This document shows positions 1-8,054 of a DNA stretch of 64,000 bases, piece by piece. The notes beneath the pieces were generated by a model that made no database searches, was not told where the DNA came from, and saw only the letters and a program-made list of their open reading frames with translations. The position numbers and the translations under genes were made by a program. Where the stretch lies: contig JAIUNI010000004.1 of the NCBI GenBank assembly GCA_020161935.1, forward strand, positions 62,001 to 126,000, read 5' to 3'. Numbering within the stretch: position 1 is the first letter of the stretch; each line of letters begins with the position of its first letter. This stretch comes from Chloroflexota bacterium (GTDB lineage: Bacteria; Chloroflexota; Anaerolineae; Aggregatilineales; Phototrophicaceae).

Positions 1-488
1 TCATGCTGGCGGTCATTGTCGTTGTGATGAGCGCACTCATCGGCTTCAAGGAATTCTGGCTGGTGGAACTGCCGATCATCGCCATCGCGTCGTCGGCGGG
101 TGTGTGGCTGTTCTACTGGCAGCACCAGTTCGAGGATGTGTACTGGGAACGCCACGACCAATGGGATTTCTCGCAGGCCGGTTTGCACGGCAGCTCGTAC
201 TATAAGATGCCGAAGCTGTTCCAATGGTTCAGCGGCAACATCGGCTTCCACCACATTCACCACCTCAGCCCGCGCGTGCCGAACTACGAGCTGGAAGAAT
301 GCTACAACAACAGTGAGTTGTTCCAATCGGTTGAACCCATGACCTTCTGGAAAAGTGTGCGTTCACTCCATATCCGCCTGTGGGACGAAGATCATCACAA
401 GATGGTTGGGTACGCCAAGCCGGAGGAGTTTGACGACGAAACTGATTTACCGTCCGTTGTGCCGAACAAGGGTTTGGCCGAGTCGTAG
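1..488 (+). CDS. Fatty acid desaturase, C-terminal part (gene starts upstream of window)
   Basis: Membrane di-iron acyl-lipid desaturase that introduces a double bond into membrane fatty acyl chains. The visible ~160 residues begin in a transmembrane stretch and carry WQHQFEDVYW, a second-histidine-box-type motif, followed by GFHHIHHLSPRVPNYELEEC, which contains the third HxxHH box typical of delta-12/omega-type desaturases. The first histidine box and most membrane segments must lie before base 1, so the ATG at base 3 is internal. Regiospecificity cannot be read from this fragment. A strong terminator follows the stop codon, so the gene ends its transcription unit. Confidence 0.85.
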   Translation, partial: MLAVIVVVMSALIGFKEFWLVELPIIAIASSAGVWLFYWQHQFEDVYWERHDQWDFSQAGLHGSSYYKMPKLFQWFSGNIGFHHIHHLSPRVPNYELEECYNNSELFQSVEPMTFWKSVRSLHIRLWDEDHHKMVGYAKPEEFDDETDLPSVVPNKGLAES

Positions 489-517
489 TCGTATCGACGG
501 CCTATGCTTATAAGGAC

Positions 518-550
518 GAGGGGCTTTTAAGAAGCCTCTCGTTTTATTTT
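518..550 (+). terminator. Rho-independent terminator after the desaturase
   Basis: GAGGGGCTT pairs with AAGCCTCTC (9 bp, one G-U pair) around a short TTAAG-type loop, and the stem is followed by a T-rich run (GTTTTATTTT). Confidence 0.8.
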
Positions 551-661
551 GGTCTAGAAAATGAATGAGCCGGTTGACCAATGCGCTTATCGTGATGGTT
601 GTGATATATACAGCAATAGGGACTGCTGTGGGCAGTCGTTTTTGTAAGTTGAGGTCACTCC

Positions 662-1366
662 ATGAATTGGTTACGGAATTTTGAAAAAAGCATCCCTGAA
701 CGTCTTCGTCCCTACGTAACGGCCTATGTCGTCGTCGGGTTACTGATCTGTATCGTCAGCATCCTCATTTTCGGGAACCTTGTGGATGGCGTATCGGAAA
801 ACGAGTCGATTGTAGCGTTCGACATCGCCCTCGCGAATGAACTCCATCGTGGCGCGACCACCACCAGCACGTCCATCTACCTGCTCATCAGCCTATTTGG
901 TGGCACGATTCTGTTTGTCTGGAGTGTGGTGGTCGGACTCATTTTCGCGTGGAAGCGTCAGCGGCTCGGTTTAATCATCTGGGTGGTGACAATCAGCGGC
1001 GGGCAAATCTTGAATGCCGCGCTCAAACTCTTTTTTGCACGCCCGCGCCCAACTTTCGCCAGCCCTTTGGTGATCGAGCAGTACTACAGCTTCCCTAGCG
1101 GTCATGCCATGATGTCCTTCATCGCTTACGGTATGCTGGCCTATGTCATCTGCGTGCTGCTCAAAAACAATGCCCAGCGTTTAGTTGTAACCCTACTCGC
1201 CGCGTTAATCATCATTCTGATTGGAATCAGCCGCATGGCGCTGGGGGTACACTATTTTAGTGATGTCATCGCCGGTTATTCGGTCGCCGCGCTTTGGCTG
1301 GTCATCTGCGTCACGGTATGGCGTTCTATTCAGCAGCGCCGTAGCCACCACTCGCCAACCGCCTAG
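662..1366 (+). CDS. PAP2-family phosphatase
   Basis: Integral membrane phosphatase of the PAP2 superfamily, acting on lipid phosphates such as phosphatidate or undecaprenyl pyrophosphate. The three signature blocks are visible in order: KLFFARPRP (~residues 120-128), PSGHAM (~147-152) and SRMALGVHYFSDVIAGY (~181-197) with its catalytic histidine and partner aspartate. Five or six hydrophobic segments surround them. The start has GAGG eight bases upstream. The 234-residue length is normal for the family. It is followed convergently by plsY, another phospholipid gene. The substrate cannot be decided from sequence. Confidence 0.88.
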   Translation: MNWLRNFEKSIPERLRPYVTAYVVVGLLICIVSILIFGNLVDGVSENESIVAFDIALANELHRGATTTSTSIYLLISLFGGTILFVWSVVVGLIFAWKRQRLGLIIWVVTISGGQILNAALKLFFARPRPTFASPLVIEQYYSFPSGHAMMSFIAYGMLAYVICVLLKNNAQRLVVTLLAALIIILIGISRMALGVHYFSDVIAGYSVAALWLVICVTVWRSIQQRRSHHSPTA

Positions 1367-1446
1367 CCAGCGCCAACGCATCAAAAAGCCGCTCCCAAAC
1401 TGGCTGCGGCTGTTCGCTAATCCTATTCAACTTTTACCGCAATAAC

Positions 1447-2088
1447 TTATGCCGGATCGCCCAAGCGGCGTTCAGTTCCGGTCAGCAGCCGTTGAATGTT
1501 CTCGCGGAAGCGGTAAATAATCATGATGGCGACAACGGCGATGTAAAAAATGTATTCGACCGGCATCGAGTTTTGGGTAATCAGCACCAGCAGCCACACC
1601 GTCGCCAGCGCACACATGCTCAACACCGCCAGCGACACGTAGCGGGTGATGGCGATGATGGCGACACCCAGCACCGAGATTGCGACCAGCAGTTGCAGCG
1701 GGGCGATGGCGAACATGGTGCCGAACCAGATGGCCGCGCCTTTACCGCCTTGAAGGGTGCCGGTGAGCAGTGTGGCGAACAGTGACCAGTTGTGACCGAT
1801 CACCGCAGCCGTCGCCGCGATAGCCGTTGCGGTCGCCCAGTTTTGCGGCATAATCAGTGTCGCGATGGCGATGGCGATAATCCCTTTGGCGCTGTCACAC
1901 ACCCACACGAGGATACCCCACCAGAAGCCCAGCGAGCGCCCGACGTTGGTCGCGCCCATGTTTTTGCTGCCGACCTCGAAAATGTTAATGCCTTTGGTTT
2001 TAGCGACGATATACGCCGTGGGAATAGACCCAAATAAGTACCCAACAGCGATAACCAGTATCAGTTGTACAAAACTACTGTCGCCCAT
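1447..2088 (-). CDS. plsY: Glycerol-3-phosphate acyltransferase PlsY-like
   Basis: Membrane acyl-phosphate:glycerol-3-phosphate acyltransferase, the first acylation in phospholipid synthesis. It shows the family blocks GSIPTAYIVAK (~21-31), EVGSKNMGATNVGRSLG (~38-54), a central GHNWSLFATL and LQGGKGAAIWFGT (the GGKG acyl-phosphate loop). Several hydrophobic segments span its 213 residues, the usual PlsY length. A GGAGGG Shine-Dalgarno precedes the ATG. GSKN replaces the commoner GSGN, and AAIWFG replaces VATxLG, so it may be a secondary paralogue in a genome with another plsY. Confidence 0.82.
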   Translation of the reverse strand: MGDSSFVQLILVIAVGYLFGSIPTAYIVAKTKGINIFEVGSKNMGATNVGRSLGFWWGILVWVCDSAKGIIAIAIATLIMPQNWATATAIAATAAVIGHNWSLFATLLTGTLQGGKGAAIWFGTMFAIAPLQLLVAISVLGVAIIAITRYVSLAVLSMCALATVWLLVLITQNSMPVEYIFYIAVVAIMIIYRFRENIQRLLTGTERRLGDPA

Positions 2089-2273
2089 GATAACCCTCCG
2101 GTCAATAACCGCATCTTTATTATTAAAGTACCACGAAGTCGCGGTTTGTATTTTAAGAAACCCTTAATAACGAAAGTGGTTGTGATTTTGATGCAAATTC
2201 TCATCTTTGCTAAAAAACAGGCTGTTTTTAGACGTGTACTTGACGTTTTCAGAATGTGATAGAATATCGCCCT

Positions 2274-3389
2274 ATGAAGAGATTAACCATCATTTTCCTC
2301 ACCTTCGTACTGGCGGTCGGCCTTGCCCACGCGCAGGATGCTGCTGGCGATATTGTCGGTCGCATCAACGCGCTGCGTACCGGCAAAGGGCTGCCAAGCT
2401 ACAATATCAACGGCTCTTTGGTGGCAGCCGCGCAGGAACAGGCGCAGTGGCTGGTCAACAACGACTGTGCCATCGCCCATACGCACCCCGACGGCTCCAA
2501 CCCCCGCAGCCGCGCACTATCAGCGGGCTACAGCACCGGTAACGTCGGCGAGAATATTTACTGCGGCGGTATGGCCGGGCCGGACAGTGCGTGGGTGTTC
2601 TGGGTGAATTCCGGCATTCACTACGCCGGTTTGGTCAACACCCGCTATAAAGAAGTCGGTGTCGCTTCGGCCTCCGGTGCGGCAGGCACGAGCTTCGTCA
2701 TCGTGTTTGGCGACCCCGGTGGCCCTGCTTACGTCCCACCCGTACCGGCTGGCAGCAGCAGCGGTGGGGAAGGCAGCGCCCCGCAAGCACCGCCATCCTA
2801 TGTGGTGGGCGTGGACGCGCACGGCAACATCGAACACCAGATTCAGGGTGGCGATACCTTAGGTCAAATCGCGCTCATCTACGGCTATACATGGAACGAC
2901 ATACCGGGGATGTTGGCACTCAACGGCATGACCGAAGCCGATTACCGCAGCCTGAAAGAAGGCGAGATTTTCCTCGTCCCACCGAAGGCCGGAACCTTCA
3001 CCCCGACACCTAATGAAAACGTGCCGGAAGCCATCATCGTCGAGCCGACGGCGACCAGCATTTACCCGACACCCTATCCCGACGAAACGATTGTACTTGA
3101 ACCTGACCCAACACAGGTGCCGACCGAAGCCGCGACCGTCACGCCGCTGGTGATGGTCGCTACATCGAACGCCATGCCGGATAATATGGTGGCGCTGCTG
3201 CCAACACCCGCCCCCAGCCCGACCATTCAATCGGTGGCGATGGTCAGTACCGGTGCGCCGGTTGTGAATGCTGGCATACTGCCAACCACGTCTACCACGC
3301 CGCCGTGGTTGGTTGTTGGTCTGGGTGTGCAGATCGTGGTCTTGGTGGGCGCAGGGTTTGAGTACGTGCGCCGTCACCGCCGCCGCTGA
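2274..3389 (+). CDS. Secreted CAP (SCP/PR1-like) protein with LysM domain and C-terminal anchor
   Basis: The ATG at 2274 begins a clear signal peptide (MKRLTIIFLTFVLAVGLAHA, ~20 residues); an upstream GTG at 2256 would put charged residues before it and is less likely. Residues ~25-150 form a CAP domain with AHTHPDG and VGENIYCGG blocks. Residues ~190-240 are a LysM domain (GGDTLGQIALIYG to EGEIFLVPP), which binds peptidoglycan or other glycans. A Pro/Thr-rich spacer follows, then a transmembrane helix (WLVVGLGVQIVVLVGAG) with a basic tail (RRHRRR). The likely topology is extracellular, attached to the envelope. No Shine-Dalgarno is seen and a -10-like TAGAAT ends only 8 bases upstream, so the mRNA may be nearly leaderless. 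Confidence 0.83.
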   Translation: MKRLTIIFLTFVLAVGLAHAQDAAGDIVGRINALRTGKGLPSYNINGSLVAAAQEQAQWLVNNDCAIAHTHPDGSNPRSRALSAGYSTGNVGENIYCGGMAGPDSAWVFWVNSGIHYAGLVNTRYKEVGVASASGAAGTSFVIVFGDPGGPAYVPPVPAGSSSGGEGSAPQAPPSYVVGVDAHGNIEHQIQGGDTLGQIALIYGYTWNDIPGMLALNGMTEADYRSLKEGEIFLVPPKAGTFTPTPNENVPEAIIVEPTATSIYPTPYPDETIVLEPDPTQVPTEAATVTPLVMVATSNAMPDNMVALLPTPAPSPTIQSVAMVSTGAPVVNAGILPTTSTTPPWLVVGLGVQIVVLVGAGFEYVRRHRRR

Positions 3390-3401
3390 CATTGAGGTTG
3401 T

Positions 3402-3860
3402 ATGATACTCGGTCGCTACTTACGGGCATTCTGGGGGGCGCTGCGCCTCACCTTACGCGGTGAAACCTATCGACCCCCTATTCCCCAGTCACCCATCGCT
3501 GGCTGGGTGGCAGGGTACGCCGAACGCATCAAAGCGGTTATCCAAGCGGCTGACCAAAACGGCCTCGACTCCGCCGCCCGCAAACAGATTAAGCTGCGCC
3601 TCGACGGTCGCCAGATGAGCCTCGAAACGACCCTGCTCACGCTGCAATTCCACGCCAACGAAGAATACGCCTCGCTGCTGCGGCAGGGTACCAGCCAGCG
3701 CGTATTGAATACGGTGTACGCCACCAATATAAATGACCATTATTGGGTGATTACCGTCGCCGCGCTGCCCGACATGCAAAAGCCGAGTCTGCAAGCTCCA
3801 CTTCAAGCCCTCGAAGCACATTTAGGCGCGATTCCGAAAGTCGAACTGCCTAACGCTTAA
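3402..3860 (+). CDS. Conserved-looking hypothetical protein (152 aa)
   Basis: Starts 12 bases after the CAP-LysM gene with GAGG upstream of ATG, so probably co-transcribed. It has no signal peptide or membrane segment. It appears to be a mixed alpha/beta soluble protein: a basic N-terminus, a helical stretch with paired charges (AERIKAVIQAADQNGLDSAARK), then amphipathic strands. I do not recognise the family. Codon use and position support a real gene; a role linked to the secreted CAP-LysM protein is only inferred from adjacency. Confidence 0.65.
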   Translation: MILGRYLRAFWGALRLTLRGETYRPPIPQSPIAGWVAGYAERIKAVIQAADQNGLDSAARKQIKLRLDGRQMSLETTLLTLQFHANEEYASLLRQGTSQRVLNTVYATNINDHYWVITVAALPDMQKPSLQAPLQALEAHLGAIPKVELPNA

Positions 3861-3992
3861 ATCGATAAATTTACGAAAAATTAATTTCCTCAATCAACTT
3901 CATCTTAAAGTCATGATACCATCAAGGTATTCAAGAGATTATTCTCTCAACTCATTATCGTCAGACACAATTATCCATTGGAGTAGATGCAA

Positions 3993-4139
3993 ATGATTTA
4001 TCAACCTCGTGAAGAAGGTCAAGGCTTAGTCGAATACGCGCTGATTTTGGTGCTGGTCGCCGTCGTCGTGATCGTGATCCTCGCCCTGCTTGGCCCGGCC
4101 ATCGGCAACATTTTCTCGAACCTCGTTCGACGCTTATAA
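3993..4139 (+). CDS. Flp/Fap-type (type IVb) pilin 1
   Basis: A 48-residue Flp pilin. Its short leader ends in REEG and is followed by QGLVEYALILVLVAVVVIV. Cleavage after EEG puts Glu at +5 and Tyr at +6, the canonical Flp arrangement recognised by a TadV-type prepilin peptidase. One hydrophobic helix and a short polar tail (NIFSNLVRRL) complete it. Two in-frame ATGs exist (3987, 3993); the GGAG at 3980-3983 is correctly spaced only for 3993, which also matches the paralogue downstream. It is expected to assemble into Tad pili, but no tad export genes lie in the window. Confidence 0.85.
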   Translation: MIYQPREEGQGLVEYALILVLVAVVVIVILALLGPAIGNIFSNLVRRL

Positions 4140-4164
4140 GTCGAATAAGTCCATAAATACTTAA

Positions 4165-4192
4165 GGGACAGCGCAGGCTGTCTCTTTTATTT
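4165..4192 (+). terminator. Terminator after Flp pilin 1
   Basis: GACAGC and GCTGTC form a 6-bp stem around GCAG and are followed by TCTTTTATTT. This separates the two pilin genes into individual transcripts or gives graded read-through. Confidence 0.75.
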
Positions 4193-4238
4193 AGGGGTGG
4201 GAATTTAGTCCTACTGCGAAACCTTAATTCTTATCGTA

Positions 4239-4268
4239 TTGACCCAAAATTAATTCTGATGCTATTGT
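4239..4268 (+). promoter_or_regulatory. Sigma70-type promoter for Flp pilin 2
   Basis: TTGACC (4239-4244), 18-base spacer, TATTGT (4263-4268), about 40 bases before the second pilin ATG. It fits with the terminator just upstream, giving this pilin its own promoter. Confidence 0.55.
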
Positions 4269-4307
4269 AAAGATAGTTGTTTATCATTCATTTCAGGAGA
4301 ACTCATC

Positions 4308-4454
4308 ATGTTGTACATGCCCCGTGAAGAAGGTCAAGGTCTCGTAGAATATGCGTTGATCCTCGTCTTGGTCGCCGTTGTTGTTATCGTCATCCTCGCC
4401 CTGCTTGGCCCGGCGATTGGTAACATCTTCTCGAACCTCGTCCGTAACCTGTAA
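4308..4454 (+). CDS. Flp/Fap-type (type IVb) pilin 2
   Basis: A 48-residue near-copy of the upstream pilin, with the same REEG/QGLVEYALIL processing site and an identical hydrophobic core and GPAIGNIFSNLVR tail. Differences are limited to the leader (MLYMP versus MIYQP) and the last residues (RNL versus RRL), while silent codon changes are frequent. That indicates an older duplication under purifying selection rather than a recent copy. AGGAG lies upstream of the ATG. It has its own promoter and terminator, consistent with high expression as a major pilin subunit. Confidence 0.86.
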   Translation: MLYMPREEGQGLVEYALILVLVAVVVIVILALLGPAIGNIFSNLVRNL

Positions 4455-4464
4455 TTCTCAAACG

Positions 4465-4505
4465 ATAATGGGGGGTGCGGAGCAATCCACATCCCCCATT
4501 ATTTT
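4465..4505 (+). terminator. Terminator after Flp pilin 2
   Basis: AATGGGGG pairs with CCCCCATT across a ~20-base loop region, followed by ATTTT. Confidence 0.75.
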
Positions 4506-4569
4506 CGACCCAATTGTTATGATGAACATTACTTCGCAAGTGTAAGTTCGCCGCAAGGCAGCGAGGCTA

Positions 4570-4578
4570 TGCTATAAT
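4570..4578 (+). promoter_or_regulatory. Extended -10 promoter element (TGCTATAAT)
   Basis: A perfect extended -10 lies 31 bases before the ATG at 4610. It overlaps a small inverted repeat (AATATG-CAAAA-CATATT, 4576-4592) that could be an operator. No Shine-Dalgarno is visible before the gene, so the leader is short. Confidence 0.55.
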
Positions 4579-4609
4579 ATGCAAAACATATTATGGTATT
4601 CATAGACAA

Positions 4610-4933
4610 ATGGACACTTATAACGACCCGTCGCTCGAGCGTTTTCACAAAACGCTAAAAATTGCAATGAAGAATGAAGCATTGCTCATGATTATGGATA
4701 CACTCGTCAAAATGGCAGAAGTGATGGTGGATAAAGGCGAAAAGGAACGCGCCGTCGAAATCCTCACCATTGCGATGCAGTACCCGATGCGCCAGACAAC
4801 CCGCGTTCGTGCCGAAGAAATCTACTCCGACTTGGAAAGTATGCTCTGCCCGCGTGCCATTGTGGACGCGAAGTCATTAGCGGAAGAAATCACGCTCGAT
4901 GACCTGATGGAAGCCATCCTCGGTAAAGAATAA
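4610..4933 (+). CDS. Small helical TPR-like protein (107 aa)
   Basis: Cytoplasmic all-helical protein. The central segment LVKMAEVMVDKGEKERAVEI followed by RAEEIYSDLE resembles the last TPR-like repeat found at the C-terminus of large regulatory ATPase/TPR proteins in Chloroflexota, here as a stand-alone protein. The C-terminus (LAEEITLDDLMEAILGKE) is acidic and helical. It may be an adaptor, but no function can be assigned. It has its own promoter and terminator, so it is a single-gene unit. Confidence 0.68.
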   Translation: MDTYNDPSLERFHKTLKIAMKNEALLMIMDTLVKMAEVMVDKGEKERAVEILTIAMQYPMRQTTRVRAEEIYSDLESMLCPRAIVDAKSLAEEITLDDLMEAILGKE

Positions 4934-4963
4934 CACCCGCACATCATCCAATCTGAAAATACA

Positions 4964-4990
4964 CAAGGGAGACACCTCCCTTGTTTTGAT
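4964..4990 (+). terminator. Terminator after the TPR-like gene
   Basis: Perfect 8-bp stem CAAGGGAG/CTCCCTTG with an ACAC loop, then TTTTGATTTT. Confidence 0.85.
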
Positions 4991-5087
4991 TTTGTCTACC
5001 TCTGTTCAGTCCGCTTGGCGTATCCCCCAAACTGCTGTATAGTCACATTAGTTTGCCGTCTTATTTGCGAATCAAGCTAAGTCGATT

Positions 5088-5726
5088 ATGCCTAATCCTG
5101 CCGAACGCAACCGTATCTCTCAACTCACCTCCACCTATGGGCCGGATGAACCGCCGCGCCTGCCGTTGGACTTTGGCGACTTCCTGTCGCTGCTGTGGCG
5201 GCTGGATAAACACGCCGAAGACGCGGCACGGGTGCGCTACTATCGCAAATGCGCCATCTCGCTGGCGACAGGGCTAGGATTGACCGGACGCAGCTTGTTC
5301 CGCTTGGTCGAGCAAACCGCGCCGGGGCAGATGTATGTCCAACTGCCGAACGCGCCCTACCGGGGTACGAACCGCTTGGTGGACGCACAAGACCGCAAGG
5401 CCGCCATCGCCCAACTGGCACAGTTGCGCTTGGATGTGCTGCGTATCGGCACCTACCACGACCAATGGACGGTGAGCTGGCCGGGCAGCGGCATTATGGA
5501 CACCGAACTGCGCGACCGTGTCTTCGCTGTGTTGTTCGCCGCGCTGCAAGGCCAGTACGAAAACTTCGGGCGTATGCTGCTGGTGGTGGATATTGTGCTG
5601 GGTGACTTGCTGATCGGCATGGAACACAGCCGCGAAATCAGCCTGCATCAGTTGATGGCGGAATACGACTATCCCAACTTCAACGATGTGAAAGTACGCG
5701 CCGCCTTCTACAGCAGCACCGCGTAA
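5088..5726 (+). CDS. Hypothetical protein (212 aa)
   Basis: Soluble protein without a signal peptide or obvious membrane segment. The N-terminal half is basic and helical (FLSLLWRLDKHAEDAARVRY); the C-terminal half has a predicted helical bundle with VVDIVLGDLLIGMEHSREI. I do not recognise the family. The start at 5088 lacks a strong Shine-Dalgarno and no in-frame upstream start exists. The coding pattern agrees with neighbours, and the gene is monocistronic. Confidence 0.62.
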   Translation: MPNPAERNRISQLTSTYGPDEPPRLPLDFGDFLSLLWRLDKHAEDAARVRYYRKCAISLATGLGLTGRSLFRLVEQTAPGQMYVQLPNAPYRGTNRLVDAQDRKAAIAQLAQLRLDVLRIGTYHDQWTVSWPGSGIMDTELRDRVFAVLFAALQGQYENFGRMLLVVDIVLGDLLIGMEHSREISLHQLMAEYDYPNFNDVKVRAAFYSSTA

Positions 5727-5846
5727 AACCGCCGCACATTACAAACAATTTTGTTCCCTACGCAAAATAGGCCGCCTGACCCATCAATTCCCTGCGTCAT
5801 CGTCTACTCTTAAGGTATCAGCCGATAACGGTAGGAGGGAATCACG

Positions 5847-6215
5847 ATGCAGCGACTTGATCCTTACCCCAGTATGTCGCACGATATGGCAGAGTGTATT
5901 CAAAACTGCCTTGATTGTTACAGCAGTTGCGTAGTCACCGTCCCACACTGCCTCAAAATGGGCGGCGAACACGCCTCGCAAACCCACATCACGACCCTGC
6001 TGGAATGCGCGGAACTCTGCCAGACCAGCGCGAACTTGATGCTCATGAAGTCATCTCGCCATTTCGATGTCTGCGGCATCTGTGCCAAAGCCTGTGAAGC
6101 CTGCGCGGCGGAGTGCGAGGCGATGGCGGGCGACGACCGGCAGATGTTGGCGTGCGCGGCGGTCTGCCGTGAATGTGCCAAGTCGTGCAAACAAATGGCT
6201 GTGTTGGCGCATTAG
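5847..6215 (+). CDS. Four-helix-bundle copper-binding protein (Csp/DUF326 family)
   Basis: A 122-residue cysteine-rich protein with the Csp pattern: repeated CxxxC along helices (CIQNCLDCYSSC, CAELC, CGICAKACEACAAECEAM, CAAVCRECAKSC) plus His/Met ligands. Such proteins are four-helix bundles whose lumen stores many Cu(I) ions. There is no signal peptide, so it resembles the cytosolic Csp3-like type. The ATG has AGGAGG upstream and a very strong terminator follows. It would protect against copper toxicity; no copper pump lies next to it. Confidence 0.88.
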   Translation: MQRLDPYPSMSHDMAECIQNCLDCYSSCVVTVPHCLKMGGEHASQTHITTLLECAELCQTSANLMLMKSSRHFDVCGICAKACEACAAECEAMAGDDRQMLACAAVCRECAKSCKQMAVLAH

Positions 6216-6248
6216 CTCACAAGTCGTCATAATTCCCTATTCTCAAGT

Positions 6249-6280
6249 AACATGCTCGTAGAAACGGGCATGTTTTATTT
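6249..6280 (+). terminator. Strong terminator after the Csp gene
   Basis: 11-bp stem AACATGCTCGT/ACGGGCATGTT (one G-U) with an AGAA tetraloop, followed by TTATTT. Confidence 0.88.
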
Positions 6281-6301
6281 GCGTTATAGGGGGCAAGAGC
6301 G

Positions 6302-6772
6302 ATGACCATCATTATTAAATCGGAAACGCCAACCAGCACCACCGCCACCGACCTCATTCGCGACCTTTCGGCTGAACTCGCGCGGCAGTACCCCGACTCG
6401 CACGGTGGGGATGGCGCGGGCGCGTTCAAGCCGCAGGACGTGATGATTCCCCGCGCCGTGTTTGTCGTGGCGTGGGAGGATGACACGCCGGTCGGCTGTG
6501 GTGCGCTGCGCCCGATGGATGAGGAAACCGTCGGCGAGGTCAAACGCATGTACGTGCGACCGGGGATGCGTGGCAAAGGCATCTCACGGCTGATCTTATC
6601 GGCACTGGAAGAACAGGCACGCGGCTTCGGCTACCGTGCGCTGCGGCTGGAAACCGGCTTGCGCCAGACAGAAGCCCTCGGCCTGTATCAATCAGCCGGC
6701 TACCAGCTCATCCCCTGCTACGGGATATACGTCAACGAACCGCTCAGTCGATGTTATGAGAAAATGCTATAA
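6302..6772 (+). CDS. GNAT-family N-acetyltransferase
   Basis: A complete 156-residue GNAT fold: an N-terminal helix region, a central strand (VGCGALRPMDEETVGEVKRM), then the acetyl-CoA pyrophosphate loop motif VRPGMRGKGISRLIL (R/QxxGxG/A type, ~80-94), and a C-terminal SAGYQLIPCYG block. It transfers an acetyl group from acetyl-CoA to an unidentified amine. The strand sequence EVKRMYV is frequent in small bacterial acetyltransferases. Only a weak Shine-Dalgarno is present. Confidence 0.85.
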   Translation: MTIIIKSETPTSTTATDLIRDLSAELARQYPDSHGGDGAGAFKPQDVMIPRAVFVVAWEDDTPVGCGALRPMDEETVGEVKRMYVRPGMRGKGISRLILSALEEQARGFGYRALRLETGLRQTEALGLYQSAGYQLIPCYGIYVNEPLSRCYEKML

Positions 6773-6841
6773 ACTAGAGCATAGAAGTGGCTGCGGTGAC
6801 ATTCAGTCTTTAACAAGTCGTCATTTTGCTAGAGGTGAATT

Positions 6842-7687
6842 ATGAGCGATACCATACAGGTCGATTATCAGGCGCTGCTTAAGGTCGCCCAAAAGTTTGA
6901 GGAGCAGCATCAAAAACTGCACCGGCTGGCCCATGAACTCGCCCACACCGTTCAAAACTTGAAGCGCGGGGGGTGGATCAGTGATGCCGCCAACGACTTC
7001 TACCGCGATATGGATAACGTCCTGCTGCCGCGCCTGAATCGCTTGGAAAGAGCCTTGCACTCGTCCGCGCTCAAAACCGGGGAAATCGGGCGCATCATGC
7101 GCGGCGGTGAGGAAGAAGCGACCGGCAGCCTCAAATTGGCTGGCGGCGGGATTAGCGGGGGTATCGCTGGTGCGATCAATGACATTTTGAATAACACTGG
7201 CGGAAATGGCGGGTTGACCGGTGCAGTCGGTGGCGGCATCGCCGGAGCAATCAACGATATATTCGGCAGCAGCGACAGCGAGGGAATCGGTGGCGCGGTG
7301 GGTGATCTTGCAGCCGCTGATAACGAGAGCGGTGATCCTATCGGTGGCAGCTCAACAAGTGCGGTTGGAGAAGCTGCTCAAGGCGCAGTAGGCGAGGCCC
7401 TCAGCGGCGGGAGCAGCGGTGCTGTTGGCGCTGCCGCAGGGGGCGCGATTAATGAAGCCGTCAGCGGCGGGACAGCAGGCGGCGCATCCGGCGGAGGTTC
7501 ATCAGGTGGTGGTGGAGGCGCGTCGTCCGGTGGCGGGGGTAACAATCCGCTGAACACTTCGGGGCAAGGGCAGGTCGTCCGCAGCATGGACACCTCGACA
7601 CCGACCGAAGCACCCGCCAACGAAATCGGCGGCGGTACAGGCAGTGCCAGCGCGTTCGGCGGCGCACCACCCACTGATGGGGAATAA
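6842..7687 (+). CDS. WXG100/ESAT-6-like protein with long glycine-rich tail
   Basis: Residues 1-95 form two long amphipathic helices joined by a turn (NLKRGGWISDAANDFYRDMD), matching the WXG100 helix-turn-helix shape; the turn reads W-I-S rather than W-x-G. Residues ~100-240 are an unusual low-complexity region built from repeated GGGIxGGIAGAINDI and SGGxxGAVGxAAxGA units, then a Gly/Ser run and a Thr/Pro tail. Proteins of this class are exported by type VII secretion or act as its chaperones. No EccC-type ATPase lies in the window. AGAGGTGA precedes the ATG. Confidence 0.7.
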   Translation: MSDTIQVDYQALLKVAQKFEEQHQKLHRLAHELAHTVQNLKRGGWISDAANDFYRDMDNVLLPRLNRLERALHSSALKTGEIGRIMRGGEEEATGSLKLAGGGISGGIAGAINDILNNTGGNGGLTGAVGGGIAGAINDIFGSSDSEGIGGAVGDLAAADNESGDPIGGSSTSAVGEAAQGAVGEALSGGSSGAVGAAAGGAINEAVSGGTAGGASGGGSSGGGGGASSGGGGNNPLNTSGQGQVVRSMDTSTPTEAPANEIGGGTGSASAFGGAPPTDGE

Positions 7688-7699
7688 GCCTTAACAGAT

Positions 7700-8053
7700 A
7701 TGCACGAAACAATACCCGCCCGACTGCCTGACCGGTTGAAGTCCGCGTTTGGGCTGGATGAGCCAGCAGGTTTACGGGCGCTGGGCGTTGTTTCGGGTAT
7801 CCTCCCCGGACGCGCGTGGGTGGATGATCTCAACCAGCCAACCTGCGCCCTCCTTACCCGCGCCGACAGCCGCCATCAGGGCTATGCCACGCTCGTTTGT
7901 GCTACCCTGTTGCAAGCGTGTGAACAGCAGGGCTGCCAGACCTTCTGGAACTGCAACAGCGGGAATACGCCATCACTCGCGCTGGCACGGCGGCTCGGCT
8001 ACCAGCGCGAACGGCAGTATCAACTCACCTATTGGAATCAGGTCGACCAATAA
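7700..8053 (+). CDS. Short GNAT-type acetyltransferase, apparently internally shortened
   Basis: 117 residues. The N-terminal part (LRALGVVSGILPGRAWVDDL) looks like the N-terminal region of larger (~260 aa) GNAT_acetyltran-type enzymes. It is joined directly to SRHQGYATLVCATLLQACEQ and SLALARRLGY, the acetyl-CoA loop and C-terminal motif of the same family. The central ~100 residues normally found between them seem absent, without a frameshift. It could be a small active enzyme or a decayed remnant. It starts 12 bases after the WXG-like gene and ends 1 base before the convergent GNAT gene. Confidence 0.6.
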   Translation: MHETIPARLPDRLKSAFGLDEPAGLRALGVVSGILPGRAWVDDLNQPTCALLTRADSRHQGYATLVCATLLQACEQQGCQTFWNCNSGNTPSLALARRLGYQRERQYQLTYWNQVDQ

Positions 8054-8054
8054 C

